A stretch of 54,923 bases of DNA. It comes from Pseudomonas pudica (lineage in GTDB: Bacteria > Pseudomonadota > Gammaproteobacteria > Pseudomonadales > Pseudomonadaceae). The stretch is taken from NCBI RefSeq assembly GCF_015680405.1, contig NZ_JADLJS010000038.1, forward strand, positions 1-54,923, written 5' to 3'. The notes beneath the pieces were generated by a model that saw nothing but the letters and a program-made list of their open reading frames with translations, searched no databases and was not told where the DNA came from. Numbering within the stretch: position 1 is the first letter of the stretch; every line of letters starts with the position of its first letter. The translations under genes and the position numbers were made by a program. Positions 33,178 to 42,080 of the stretch are shown here, one piece after another.

Positions 33178-33516
33178 ATGCTTGATATCCATTCGGCTGC
33201 GACATCGCAGGACAAGAACGTTCATGGCCTGGAGCGCGCCAGTTCGCTGGCTGGCGGCGCGCTGATGGTCAGCAAGGGGCTGCGCCACGGCGGCCTGGTC
33301 GGGTTGTTGCAGATCGCAGTGGGCGGCCTGGCACTGGCTCGAGGCTTCAGCGGGCACTGTGCAACCAAGGCCTGGTGGCAGCGGCATCGGCAGGAATATC
33401 ACCGCTTGCGTTCGGACATCGAGCGCAGCGCGGCGGAGCTGGAGGCATTGAAGGCGAGTGCCGACGCAGCGACGCGGGGGGTGACGGTGACCGGGAAGGA
33501 TCCATTGGCCAATTGA
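33178..33516 (+). CDS. Small DUF2892-like membrane protein
   Basis: This 112-residue protein has a hydrophobic central part (LAGGALMVSKGLRHGGLVGLLQIAVGGLALARG, residues 24-57) that could form one or two membrane helices, then a charged helical tail that may be a short coiled coil (HRLRSDIERSAAELEALKAS). It resembles DUF2892-type inner-membrane proteins, with modest confidence. The ATG follows GGAGACCTTGCC. It is followed by three REPs. Confidence 0.6.
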   Translation: MLDIHSAATSQDKNVHGLERASSLAGGALMVSKGLRHGGLVGLLQIAVGGLALARGFSGHCATKAWWQRHRQEYHRLRSDIERSAAELEALKASADAATRGVTVTGKDPLAN

Positions 33517-33532
33517 TTTTGCACTGCCTGTG

Positions 33533-33689
33533 CCGGCCCTTTCGCGGGTAAACCCGCTCCCACAGGGACGGCACCGTCTTGAGGGCAGTACATTACCTGT
33601 AGGAGCAGCCTTGTGCTGCGAAAGGGCCAGTATGATCAAAGAGGGCAACAATAAACCTGTGGGAGCGGGTTCACCCGCGAAGAGGCCGG
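33533..33689. repeat. Cluster of three REP elements of two stem classes
   Basis: Copies at 33533-33567 and 33656-33689 have the GCGGGTxxACCCGC stem. The middle copy at 33596-33628 has the alternative AGCAGCCTTGTGCTGC stem. They separate two converging genes. Confidence 0.85.
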
Positions 33690-33707
33690 TACGGGCGAAA
33701 GAGGTGC

Positions 33708-34916
33708 TCAGCGCAACGCCTTGCTCTGCAACACCTCGGAGCGCCGTCCCAGTACGTTTTCACTGATCTGTATGAAGTCTTCGGTGCTGACGCTGGGCAG
33801 ACGCATCAGCCCGCGGGCAACATCGTCCAGCGAGCGTTTGGCCTGGGTGTGGATGCGGATTTCCTTGTCCAGCGCCTGCAGCAGCATCACCCCGCGCGCC
33901 ACCTGCGCCGGGGTGGCATGCTCGCCTTTGAGGCGGGTGACCTTGGCGCCCTGCTTGCTCAGGCGCGCCTGCCAGGCCTGGTAACGGTCATCACTCACCC
34001 CGCCCGAACGGCGCAGCAACTCGCTGGCGTAGTAGTCAGTCAGGCTTTCCACCAGCCAGTCACTGCCATCACGCCCATGGATCTGCGCAAACAGTTGCAC
34101 CACTTCGCGCAGCAGTGGGCTGCTGCCATTCTCGCTGACCATCGGCCGGGCACTGTGCAGGTACAACGAGCCCTGCGCGGCCATCGCCCCGCGCCACATG
34201 CCGTCGCGGGCACCGACCAACAGCAGCTTCGGCGGGTTGCGCGGGAATACCGCCTGCAATTGCGGCCAGACAAAAGTCAGCATGGTCAGGTTGTCCATGC
34301 GCCGCATACCCTGCCCAACCGGTGCGGCCACGGTCACCTCGGTTTCGCCAAGGCGGGCGCGGCGGCTGCCCAGGTCGCCGGCGAGCATCCAGCCGGTGGG
34401 ACGGTCGAACAGACGCGAAACGTTGTCGATGCGGAACTTGTCCTTGCCGATGCGCGGCCAGGAGGTCTCGATGCTCCTCCAGCCCTCGGGCAGGTCGAAC
34501 GCCAGACGCGCCACCAGCTCGGTGCCATCCTGCTGGTCGAGCCGTGCAGGCGGTACCAGCTGGTCGCCGAGGAACAGCGCCCAATGCGGGGTGATGCGCG
34601 ACGAATAGGCGCCGCTGGCGCGTTTCTGGTCCAGCTGCACGCGGTAGCTGAGGCTGGTCTTGCCGGCCGCCGGTTGCCACACGCCGCGCTGGCCCTGCAG
34701 TTGCCATTGGCCATCAGCCTGGAAGCCGCTGTAGGCCCCGGCCTTGCCCAGGTCGAAGTCCAGGCTGCGCACGGCACTGCCTTCGGCCAAGGTGAGGCGG
34801 ACCTCCGCCTGGCCACTGGCTGGCAACAGGCGCACCTGGTAGTCGAGGTCGACCTTTTTCGCCCAGGCGGGCGAGCTGGCCATCAGGCCTAACAGCAACA
34901 ACAGCTGGCAACGCAT
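33708..34916 (-). CDS. M61 peptidase-like exported protein lacking the zinc histidines
   Basis: This 402-residue protein has a Sec signal (MRCQLLLLLGLMASSPAWA) and then a beta-rich N-terminal half. The C-terminal half looks like the M61 (glycyl aminopeptidase) fold: WLVESLTDYYASELLRRSG corresponds to the conserved Glu/Tyr segment after the active site. Where the family has HExxH, this protein has REVVQ at residues 270-274, so both zinc-binding histidines are replaced while the Glu remains. It is also shorter than full M61 peptidases and lacks a PDZ domain. It is probably an inactive relative with a binding role in the periplasm. The match is by eye, so the family call is moderate. Confidence 0.6.
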   Translation of the reverse strand: MRCQLLLLLGLMASSPAWAKKVDLDYQVRLLPASGQAEVRLTLAEGSAVRSLDFDLGKAGAYSGFQADGQWQLQGQRGVWQPAAGKTSLSYRVQLDQKRASGAYSSRITPHWALFLGDQLVPPARLDQQDGTELVARLAFDLPEGWRSIETSWPRIGKDKFRIDNVSRLFDRPTGWMLAGDLGSRRARLGETEVTVAAPVGQGMRRMDNLTMLTFVWPQLQAVFPRNPPKLLLVGARDGMWRGAMAAQGSLYLHSARPMVSENGSSPLLREVVQLFAQIHGRDGSDWLVESLTDYYASELLRRSGGVSDDRYQAWQARLSKQGAKVTRLKGEHATPAQVARGVMLLQALDKEIRIHTQAKRSLDDVARGLMRLPSVSTEDFIQISENVLGRRSEVLQSKALR

Positions 34917-34957
34917 ACAGAAACTCCTTGTTTCCCCATGGCAGCGGGCCGCGCCGG

Positions 34958-35407
34958 TCAGCTGGCGCGGAAGATCAGGTGGTCTTCCCAGTCGTCTTCG
35001 TGCACTTCATGTTCACTGAGCATGCGCCCCGACTGGGAAATGCGCTGTTCATGGACCTGTTGGCGATCGCCGCAGACCAAATGGTGCCAGGCCGGCAGGT
35101 CCTTGCCCTCGCTGACCAGGCGGTAGCCGCAGGTGCTCGGCAGCCACTTGAACTGGTCGGCCTTGCCCGGGGTGAGCTGGATGCAGTCAGGTACCTGAGC
35201 GAAGCGGTTTGGGTAATCGCTGCACTGGCAGGTGTGCAGATCCAGCAGTTTGCAGGCGATGCGCGTGTAATAAACGCTGTTGTCGTCCTCGTCCTCGAGC
35301 TTTTGCAGGCAGCACAGGCCGCAGCCGTCACACAGCGACTCCCATTCTTGCGGGCTGAGTTGCTCAAGGGTCTTGCGCCGCCAGAACGGCGCGTTTTCAG
35401 CGATCAT
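34958..35407 (-). CDS. ycgN: YcgN-family (UPF0260) cysteine cluster protein
   Basis: This 149-residue protein matches YcgN closely: PFWRRKTLEQL, CDGCGLCCLQKLEDEDD, a second Cys group in CKLLDLHTCQCSDY, then WLPSTCGYRLVSEGKDLPAWH. The clustered cysteines suggest metal or Fe-S binding; function is not established. The second ATG (35407) is chosen over the first (35428) because AGGAAAC lies 8 bases before it and the family starts there. It is divergent from a nitroreductase gene. Confidence 0.85.
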   Translation of the reverse strand: MIAENAPFWRRKTLEQLSPQEWESLCDGCGLCCLQKLEDEDDNSVYYTRIACKLLDLHTCQCSDYPNRFAQVPDCIQLTPGKADQFKWLPSTCGYRLVSEGKDLPAWHHLVCGDRQQVHEQRISQSGRMLSEHEVHEDDWEDHLIFRAS

Positions 35408-35550
35408 GACACGGTTTCCTGCATTCATCTTGGGGCCACGGCGCGCGGCGGCGCCAGTCTAGAGCCTGGCCTTCGGCAAAGCCAGACCGCTTGTCAGTCG
35501 CGAAGCGACGCAGTAGCGTGCGCGTTTCCCGTCCTTTTGCAGGAGCCGCC

Positions 35551-36144
35551 ATGAGCGCCACCCCTCGCATTGCCGATTACGCCATCAACGAGCAGTTCAT
35601 CAACCGCTGGTCGCCACGCGCCTTCACCGCCGAGCCGATCAGCGAAGAAACCCTGCTGAGCTTCCTCGAAGCTGCACGCTGGGCGCCGTCGGCGAACAAC
35701 TCGCAACCTTGGCGCTTCCTCTATGCCCGCCGTGACACGCCGAACTGGGAGCGCTATCTGAACCTGCTGGTGCCGGCCAACCGCAGCTGGGCGCAACAAG
35801 CTTCGGCGCTGGTAGTGGTGATTTCCAAGACAACCTACGCCGCTCCGGGCGCCACGGAAGAAAGACCGGCACTGTGGCACACCTTCGACACCGGCTCCGC
35901 CTGGGGGCACCTGGCCCTGCAAGCCAGCATCAGCGGCTGGCATACCCATGGCATGGCCGGTTTCGACCAGGAACTGGCGCGTCAGGAGTTGAAGGTTCCT
36001 GAGGGTTACGTGCTGCATGCCATGGTGGCGATTGGCAAGCTGGGCGACAAGTCCAGCCTGAACGAAGCCCTGCAGGCGCGTGAAGTACCGAGCCCGCGCA
36101 AGCCACTGAGCGAGCTGGCTGCCGAGGGTGATTTCAGCCTGTGA
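35551..36144 (+). CDS. Nitroreductase-family flavoprotein
   Basis: This 197-residue protein should use FMN and NAD(P)H to reduce nitro or quinone-like substrates. The N-terminal flavin-binding motif is RWSPRAF near residue 18, followed by EAARWAPSANNSQPWRF, and the C-terminal half has VPEGYVLHAMVAIGKLGD. The ATG at 35551 is preceded by AGGAGCCGCC, so the frame continuing upstream is not used. The substrate is unknown. Confidence 0.85.
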   Translation: MSATPRIADYAINEQFINRWSPRAFTAEPISEETLLSFLEAARWAPSANNSQPWRFLYARRDTPNWERYLNLLVPANRSWAQQASALVVVISKTTYAAPGATEERPALWHTFDTGSAWGHLALQASISGWHTHGMAGFDQELARQELKVPEGYVLHAMVAIGKLGDKSSLNEALQAREVPSPRKPLSELAAEGDFSL

Positions 36145-36161
36145 GCCCTCATTGGCTGTAA

Positions 36162-36250
36162 CGGCCTTTTCGCAGCACAAGGCTGCTGCCACAGCGTAGT
36201 GAAAGACCGCACACACCTGTAGGAGCAGCCTTGCGCTGCGAAGAGACCGG
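36162..36250. repeat. Inverted REP pair, AGCAGCCTTG stem class
   Basis: Copies at 36162-36193 and 36216-36250 are in opposite orientation and both have the CAGCCTTGCGCTG-type stem, unlike the GCGGGT class in most other gaps. Confidence 0.8.
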
Positions 36251-36355
36251 CACAAGCGCTACACAAATGGAATCTTTGGCATATTTCACCAGTCCTTACT
36301 TACAAGAGGCCAGCAGTCCGAGGCCCTTGACCCTCAACCACGCAAGGACTCCGTC

Positions 36356-36508
36356 ATGACCACGATCCTCATCATCATCCTGATCCTTCTGCTGATTGGT
36401 GGCTTACCGGTCTTCCCGCACTCGCGCAGCTGGGGCTATGGCCCGTCCGGCATCATCGGCGTGGTGCTGGTGATCCTGTTGGTGCTGTTGTTATTGGGCA
36501 TGATATGA
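36356..36508 (+). CDS. DUF3309-family small membrane protein
   Basis: This 50-residue protein has two hydrophobic helices (TILIIILILLLIGGLPVF and GIIGVVLVILLVLLLLG) joined by HSRSWGYGPS. That pattern is the DUF3309 signature, a small membrane protein of unknown function. An AAGGA site lies 10 bases before the ATG. It stands alone, converging with the pilus operon. Confidence 0.75.
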   Translation: MTTILIIILILLLIGGLPVFPHSRSWGYGPSGIIGVVLVILLVLLLLGMI

Positions 36509-36524
36509 ACTGCCAACCGCCCGG

Positions 36525-37688
36525 CTACAGGCTTGCATCGAACACCACTGTCACGGCACCCGTATAAACCTGCCCAGGCTTCATTCGCTCGGCGCCCGAC
36601 ATGCCTTGTGGGAGCACATGGAAGTGCAGCAGGCCCCGGCAGAGTCCCGGCCCGTCGGCAGGCAGGTCGAATGCCAGCGCATGCTGCTCCCCTCCCAGCG
36701 ACAGTGTCCGCCTGTTGACCGCGCTGCCACGATGCAAGGCTCCCGACAGGCTCACCGCCAGGTACAGTGGGGTTCGGTCACCATTGGCGGCCTGCAAGGG
36801 GCAGCCGACATTGGCCGATGATGAACAGGTCGCCCAGACTTTGAATGGGCCGCTGCTGGTCAGGGTGAAGGGAATGTCTTTTTCCAGCTTGCCCGGCAGG
36901 CCATGGCGCCCTGCGTACCGTTCCCAGCCTGGCCGCGGCTCCAGCACCACACGTTGTGCATCAGCGCCAAAGCGCACATCCAGGTCATGCAACACCTCCA
37001 GTTCGACATGAAAGGCCACCGAATCGGTATCCAGGGCTGTCACCGTCCTGTTCGAACCCAATCCGATATCCCTGTCAGGGCCCAGTGAATACTGGATTCG
37101 CCCGCGATACCTGCCGGCGGCAAGGCTTGCCGGATTGGGCATTTTCAAGCGATAGCCCAGTAGCAGATTTCTGACCCGGTAACGGCCAACATCGCCTGGC
37201 GGCAAGCCCACCCTGCAACCATTGGCGGGTACCGCCCAAAGTAATGGGTGCCCTGCCCCGGCGTTCAGCACTGCCTGACAACCGCTGCTCTGCAGGCCCG
37301 GCTGCAAGGGAAGCGACGGCCCGTCGCCCATTCGCGTCACCACCCCGCCAATGTGGGTGATCTCGATTTCCACGCGGGCCTGCTCTGCCGACCCTTCGCG
37401 GGTCAGATACAGAATACCCGGCTGGCTCGGTCGTGCGAAATGGAAGCCGTCAGCCTGTTCGCCATCAACCTGCTTTTCAAAGCTGGCCTCCAGTTGCACC
37501 AAGCCTTGCAACGGCTTGTCGCACAATGCAGCAACGCGGGCGCAGGCCGAGGAGGCCCGAGACGTCAGGTTCTCGAACTGCCGGGTTTCACCGCGGTAGC
37601 GAAGTGCAAGCGTGACATCGGCAGCCTGTGCGGCCTGGGCCGCGAGCAGGCCGAACGTGACCCACAAGGTCACTAGGGTTCGCTTCAT
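36525..37688 (-). CDS. CS1-type (alternative chaperone-usher) minor tip pilin or adhesin
   Basis: This 387-residue secreted protein is the last gene of the pilus operon, where CooD/CblD-like tip proteins sit. It has a Sec signal (LVTLWVTFGLLAAQAAQA) and Cys residues in pairs (ASSACARVAALCD, SGCQAVLN with ANGCRVGL, TCSSSANVGCPLQ). The C-terminal part ends YTGAVTVVFDASL, the donor-strand-like end of a pilin domain. The length suits a two-domain tip adhesin with an N-terminal receptor domain and a C-terminal pilin domain. The ligand is unknown. The call rests mainly on operon context and architecture. Confidence 0.75.
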   Translation of the reverse strand: MKRTLVTLWVTFGLLAAQAAQAADVTLALRYRGETRQFENLTSRASSACARVAALCDKPLQGLVQLEASFEKQVDGEQADGFHFARPSQPGILYLTREGSAEQARVEIEITHIGGVVTRMGDGPSLPLQPGLQSSGCQAVLNAGAGHPLLWAVPANGCRVGLPPGDVGRYRVRNLLLGYRLKMPNPASLAAGRYRGRIQYSLGPDRDIGLGSNRTVTALDTDSVAFHVELEVLHDLDVRFGADAQRVVLEPRPGWERYAGRHGLPGKLEKDIPFTLTSSGPFKVWATCSSSANVGCPLQAANGDRTPLYLAVSLSGALHRGSAVNRRTLSLGGEQHALAFDLPADGPGLCRGLLHFHVLPQGMSGAERMKPGQVYTGAVTVVFDASL

Positions 37689-37700
37689 CGCCTGCGCCTC

Positions 37701-38441
37701 TCAGGGGGCCTTGAACGTCAGGGCTTTGTGCGTTGCCCCCTCATGCAGGTCAAAGCGGTACTCCCACCCTGGCTGCTCGGCAAACTCACGCACGACCCCA
37801 GGGCGCAGGTGGTGCTTGACCGGCTCGCTGCAGCCCTGCCCGCCAGCCTGGCAATGGCGGAAGTTGTCGAGCAACACGGTCGCATTGCCTTCATTGCCCA
37901 CCCTCAGTTGCCCGCCAGCCTGGCGCAGGGATGTCTGGTAGCGGGTATCGTTCGGTCGGGTGAACAGCAACGTGCCGTAGCCCGCCAGAAACTGCACGCC
38001 CGCACTGAGGGTTTCGCGGTACTGCTCGATCTGCGTTTCACTGAGTGCGAAACGGTCGTCCTTGTCCGGCAGCACAGGGATGAAGCGCAGGCGGAAATAG
38101 CGCTCCCTGTCGCGCTCGCCGCGGTACAGCAAGCGCACCGACTGCATTCCCTGCGCCGGAATGATCAACCGCGCCGGGCTGGCCACCACGCCGCGCTGTT
38201 CGAGCGGAAGGTGCTCGATTTCCACTTCCCTTGGCTTGCCCTGGCCGTCATACACCAGTTCCAGCACGCTGACCTTGACGAAGGCCGTGCTGTCACCGCG
38301 GTTGTAGATACGTTTGGCCAACGTGGTCTTGCCCGCTTCGAGGTAGTCGTAAAGCCCACCCACATTCAGCTGCGGCCCGGCCTGGGCCGTCAGCGGCAGC
38401 AGCGCCAATATCGTCAGCAACCTGAATAACTGCATTCTCAA
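37701..38441 (-). CDS. Periplasmic pilus chaperone, CS1/CFA-I class
   Basis: This 246-residue protein has a Sec signal (LFRLLTILALLPLTAQA) and a two-domain immunoglobulin-like pattern. It carries TTLAKRIYNRGDSTAFVKVSVLEL early and LIIPAQGMQSVRLLYRGERDRERYFRLRFIPV in the middle; the latter is the typical chaperone F1-G1 region and domain hinge. It would bind pilin subunits and deliver them to the usher. Its start overlaps the usher stop by four bases (ATGA). Confidence 0.85.
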   Translation of the reverse strand: MRMQLFRLLTILALLPLTAQAGPQLNVGGLYDYLEAGKTTLAKRIYNRGDSTAFVKVSVLELVYDGQGKPREVEIEHLPLEQRGVVASPARLIIPAQGMQSVRLLYRGERDRERYFRLRFIPVLPDKDDRFALSETQIEQYRETLSAGVQFLAGYGTLLFTRPNDTRYQTSLRQAGGQLRVGNEGNATVLLDNFRHCQAGGQGCSEPVKHHLRPGVVREFAEQPGWEYRFDLHEGATHKALTFKAP

Positions 38442-40954
38442 CCTCGTTCATCTATGGATTCAAACCGTGCATCTTCGGCCCGGCCTGCCTGGGGAGGCAT
38501 GCAACGCTGGTCGCCCACCATCAGCACATCGTCTTCTCGCACGTGCTGTTCGGGGGACAGGTTCAACAAGCACGCCAAAGCGCCGGCCAGCTGTACTTCC
38601 AGGGTTGGCCGGGACTCGTTCATTTCCACCGTGAAATAGCCATCGGCCTCACTCACCGAGCGGCCGGCATCATTGATGACCCGTGCGCCACGAATCGCCT
38701 GGCCGTGGCCGTCGACCAGGCGGCCTAGTACGGTGACCGTCCGCAACACTTTCAACTGGCGGTATTCGACGCCGCCACGGTTGAGGTGGTAATCCATGCT
38801 CGTCGGCTGGATTTGCGCTGCGGGTGCCTGCCGGGCATCGAAATCGAACGTCACATGGCCTTCCTTGAATGCGCTCACCGGGATGACATTGCGCCCGGCA
38901 TGCAGCTCGCTGCTGCTACCATGCTCGTCACTGGCGACCAGGGCCACGCCTTCAAGGTCGGTGTCGACATCGATGATCAACCCGGCTTGCTCAACCATGC
39001 CCTGCCCGCTCAACGTCAGCTGGCCGCCACCCATAGCGAGGGTGCTCTGGAGGTTCAGCCCGCCGCTGGCCTTGTTGTCGTAGGTGGAGGTCTGCGCAAA
39101 CAGGTCGCCATCGAAGGCCTGGCCTTGCAGCCGGCCGTTGGCTGAAAAGCCGGTGCCGTAGCGGTCGACCATGGCTCCGCCGCCCAGGCTGTGCACGGGG
39201 CCAAGCTCTACGTCCTGTTGGTACCAGAGCGAGGCGTGCCGGTCAGTACCTTCGCCGTCGCGCCCTGCGCGGCTGCCAACATCGATGCCCGCCTGCCGGT
39301 CGGCAAGGGCCAGGCTCATGCTCACGCTCAGGTTGACCCCACGGCTACGCCGCCCTCTGTAGCGGCCGGCTTCAGGGCGGTCGAACAGCGACAGCCGGAA
39401 ATTGCTGTCGCTGCCCAGCAGCTTGCCGTGGAACACCCAGCCAAGGTCGACGCCCAGGCCGCCGGACGCGCCGGCGGCATGCTCCAGGCGCAGGGTGGCG
39501 GAACTGCGTGAGGTAACCCGGTGGTTGAGCGAGACGCTGCTCTGGCTGCTCGTTTCCAGGCGCGACGCTTCGCCCCTGGCATAGGGGCGGCTTTCGAGCC
39601 ACAGCTGGTGATGGCTGAGCAAGAGCGAGCCACGTGCGTAGGTGTGGGTCACCTGCAGGTCGTAGCCGCTGCCCCGCCCGTCGGTATGGTTGAGGTTGCC
39701 GTAAAGCCTCAGTTGCTCGGATGCATCCCAGTCCAGCGAGGTGCCATATTGGCGGGTGCCTTCCACCTGTTGGGCCGACAACCCAAGCACCGCGCTGGGG
39801 TGCAACAAATAGTTGCTCATGACACCGGCCGCCAGGCCGTCGGCCTGTGGCTCATCCCGGTTATCGAGCACGCTGGCCTGCCGGCCCAGGTACAGGTTGT
39901 AGCGCCAACGGCTATCGAGGTTCTGCCACTGGGCCGGCTTGTATATGAACGCTTCACTGCGGGAGGTTTCGCGGCCATCTTCGATCAGCCGTACCTGCAC
40001 TTCGTAGATACCCCCCGGCAGCACCCGGGTATCCAGCGTCTGCAACCCAGGTTGCACCTGCTGGCTGTTGATCAACGAGCCGTTGCGGTAAATCTCCACC
40101 AGACCCGGTCGGTTGGGAGTTACATGGATGGGCACGGCACTGGCCTGGCCGTTATCCACCAACAGGCTATCGCTGCTGCCGAACATCACCCCAAGGGTGG
40201 TACGGGGGGCGTTACCCAGCATTGTGGGTTGGCGCACCAGCCCTTGGGCCTCTGGCATCACATACCCAAGCCGCCAGAAGTGCTCGTCCTGCAGGCGCTC
40301 GGCGTACAGCTGCGCCACACGGTGCGCATCCCTGCCCTGCCGCCCGTCGCTACGGTCAACCTGGGCATCTGCCAGCCCGGTCCAGCTACCCAGGCTGCCC
40401 TGCCCCATCAGGTTGATGCGCCCGCTGGTGCTGTTGCCATCGTTCACCACATTGAGCTGATTGCGCAGCAGAAGGCCCGCGCTGCCCTGCTCGGGTACGC
40501 GGTGATAACGGGACGCTTGCGCGGTTTTTTCGGCATTGCGGGTCAGCAACGACAGCTGAGAGTTGGCCAAGCTGTAATGCATGGTCTTGAGGCCGCCAGG
40601 GCAGTCATGTCGGCAATCGCCGAGCGCGCGCCCGGGTGCCAGGTACCCCTGCCACAGGCTACGCAGGTGCGCAGGCTCATGGCTATCCTGGGTATCGGTG
40701 AATTCCAGCAGTTGCACGCGGTTATCGCGGGTCAGGATCACCATGGCATCGCCCAGGTAGCGCCCATCCAGCTCTACGCGCACGGCCAGCGGCACATCAA
40801 AAAAATGGGCTTCGAATTCGGCTGGCAACCCTTCGACAGCGCTCAGGACAATAGCCGCATCGCTGTCACCCGCCCAGCTGTAGAACGGTGACAGGCAGGC
40901 GCAGAAGACCAGCCGACGACACACCTGTCGGCCGACTGCAAGCAAATTGAACAT
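38438..40954 (-). CDS. Outer-membrane usher, CS1/CFA-I class
   Basis: This 838-residue outer-membrane usher secretes and polymerises pilin subunits. It has an N-terminal signal (LLAVGRQVCRRLVFCACLSPFYSWA), a periplasmic N-domain, a long beta-barrel region (residues about 170-680) rich in alternating aromatic/polar strands, and C-terminal beta domains containing RTVTVLGRLVDGHGQAIRGARVINDAGRS. The length and these features match CooC/CfaC-type ushers rather than the classical FimD type. It lies between three pilin-like genes and the chaperone. Confidence 0.85.
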   Translation of the reverse strand: MFNLLAVGRQVCRRLVFCACLSPFYSWAGDSDAAIVLSAVEGLPAEFEAHFFDVPLAVRVELDGRYLGDAMVILTRDNRVQLLEFTDTQDSHEPAHLRSLWQGYLAPGRALGDCRHDCPGGLKTMHYSLANSQLSLLTRNAEKTAQASRYHRVPEQGSAGLLLRNQLNVVNDGNSTSGRINLMGQGSLGSWTGLADAQVDRSDGRQGRDAHRVAQLYAERLQDEHFWRLGYVMPEAQGLVRQPTMLGNAPRTTLGVMFGSSDSLLVDNGQASAVPIHVTPNRPGLVEIYRNGSLINSQQVQPGLQTLDTRVLPGGIYEVQVRLIEDGRETSRSEAFIYKPAQWQNLDSRWRYNLYLGRQASVLDNRDEPQADGLAAGVMSNYLLHPSAVLGLSAQQVEGTRQYGTSLDWDASEQLRLYGNLNHTDGRGSGYDLQVTHTYARGSLLLSHHQLWLESRPYARGEASRLETSSQSSVSLNHRVTSRSSATLRLEHAAGASGGLGVDLGWVFHGKLLGSDSNFRLSLFDRPEAGRYRGRRSRGVNLSVSMSLALADRQAGIDVGSRAGRDGEGTDRHASLWYQQDVELGPVHSLGGGAMVDRYGTGFSANGRLQGQAFDGDLFAQTSTYDNKASGGLNLQSTLAMGGGQLTLSGQGMVEQAGLIIDVDTDLEGVALVASDEHGSSSELHAGRNVIPVSAFKEGHVTFDFDARQAPAAQIQPTSMDYHLNRGGVEYRQLKVLRTVTVLGRLVDGHGQAIRGARVINDAGRSVSEADGYFTVEMNESRPTLEVQLAGALACLLNLSPEQHVREDDVLMVGDQRCMPPQAGRAEDARFESIDERG

Positions 40955-41023
40955 GATTCAAACCAGGGACCGGCCCCGGCTCCCTCGGTTAACCGAAGGG
41001 CCGAGGCGGTTGCGTGCTACGTG

Positions 41024-41506
41024 TCAGCGCGCACTGGGTGCGGCAGTTTCGAACAGGATGCTTACGGTGCCGCTGTAGGTACCGGCCACATAACCGTCAT
41101 TCGGCTTGATGGCATCGATGGAAATGGGCAGCTCTTTGCCTTCTTTGGCGTCTGCGTCGCTCATGACCTCCACCGGGGTGAGTTGCAGCGATTTGTTGCC
41201 CACCTTTACATCCAGCGCAATAGTTTCACTCTCACTGCTGATAATGGCGGCTTGTTGCAACTTGGCTTCGATTGCGCCTACGGAGCTTTTGGCGTGAAAC
41301 TTGTTGCTGAACGGTACGAATGCCTCTTTGTCAACTTGATAGTCCAGCTTTACGGGTTTATTCGCCCAACTGGCATCGGGCTCGACGGTAAACTCTACTG
41401 CCGGAACAACCGCCTCGACCGTAATATCTTTCCTGATAGGCTCGATTGCCAATGCCGAACTTGCGACAAATGCCAGGAACGGCACTGCCATGAAACGTGC
41501 TTTCAT
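41024..41506 (-). CDS. CS1-type pilin subunit (third of three)
   Basis: This 160-residue protein has a signal peptide (FMAVPFLAFVASSALA) and a mature part starting IEPIRKDITVEAVVPAVEF, followed by a C-terminal AGTYSGTVSILFET. The pattern of early ITVEA and late Y-G-V-LFE strands is the CblA/CooA pilin fold. The ATG at 41506 is chosen because AGGAG lies 9 bases upstream; the frame runs further but without a site. It is the pilin nearest the usher. Confidence 0.82.
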   Translation of the reverse strand: MKARFMAVPFLAFVASSALAIEPIRKDITVEAVVPAVEFTVEPDASWANKPVKLDYQVDKEAFVPFSNKFHAKSSVGAIEAKLQQAAIISSESETIALDVKVGNKSLQLTPVEVMSDADAKEGKELPISIDAIKPNDGYVAGTYSGTVSILFETAAPSAR

Positions 41507-41559
41507 CTTGATAACTCCTATTTTACGTTGCAATACACCTGGCCCGCTGCAAAACTGCA

Positions 41560-42063
41560 TCAGGGCGCTAAAACTTCAAACAGCAAGTTGAGGTCCGCGC
41601 TGTAACTCCCGGGTGTCAATCGCTGTCCGGTCGGTATGGCTCTTTCGGTCCACAATGCAACATTGAAGTCAGCCCAGCCTGATTCCTCCATCAACACCAG
41701 CGGCGTGCCGTCATCCGGCACCAGCCCACCTTCTCCACGCGGCCCGGAAACGGCCACGAACATATCCAGTTCTTCATTGACCTGATTGTTTTCGTCAACG
41801 AGTCTGAAGTTGCCCGTTTGCCTGACCTGGACGCCCCCCACCGTGCTCCTGATATCCAGATCACGGGAGTACTCACGGAAGTCGTCGGCTTCCGGCATGT
41901 AGGTCAGGCGTGTTCTTTCCGGCCAGTGGCCAATCGGGTCTACCCGAAATTCGGCGGCCGTCACGGTGGCCGAGACCTTCACATCGTGGTTGACAGCGCT
42001 CATTGCGAACGCTGGCGTCAATGTCATCGCCCACAGCGGCGCAACGAGCTTGAACATCTTCAT
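41560..42063 (-). CDS. CS1-type pilin subunit (second of three), more divergent
   Basis: This 167-residue protein has a signal peptide (LVAPLWAMTLTPAFAM) and a mature start NHDVKVSATVTAAEFRV, and ends GSYSADLNLLFEVLAP, the same end pattern as its neighbours. It is more acidic and diverged in the middle, so it may be a minor or adaptor subunit. The ATG at 42063 is preferred over one seven codons upstream because GGGAGA precedes it. It lies 17 bases after the previous pilin gene. Confidence 0.78.
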   Translation of the reverse strand: MKMFKLVAPLWAMTLTPAFAMSAVNHDVKVSATVTAAEFRVDPIGHWPERTRLTYMPEADDFREYSRDLDIRSTVGGVQVRQTGNFRLVDENNQVNEELDMFVAVSGPRGEGGLVPDDGTPLVLMEESGWADFNVALWTERAIPTGQRLTPGSYSADLNLLFEVLAP

Positions 42064-42080
42064 GGCCAAGGTCTCCCGAC

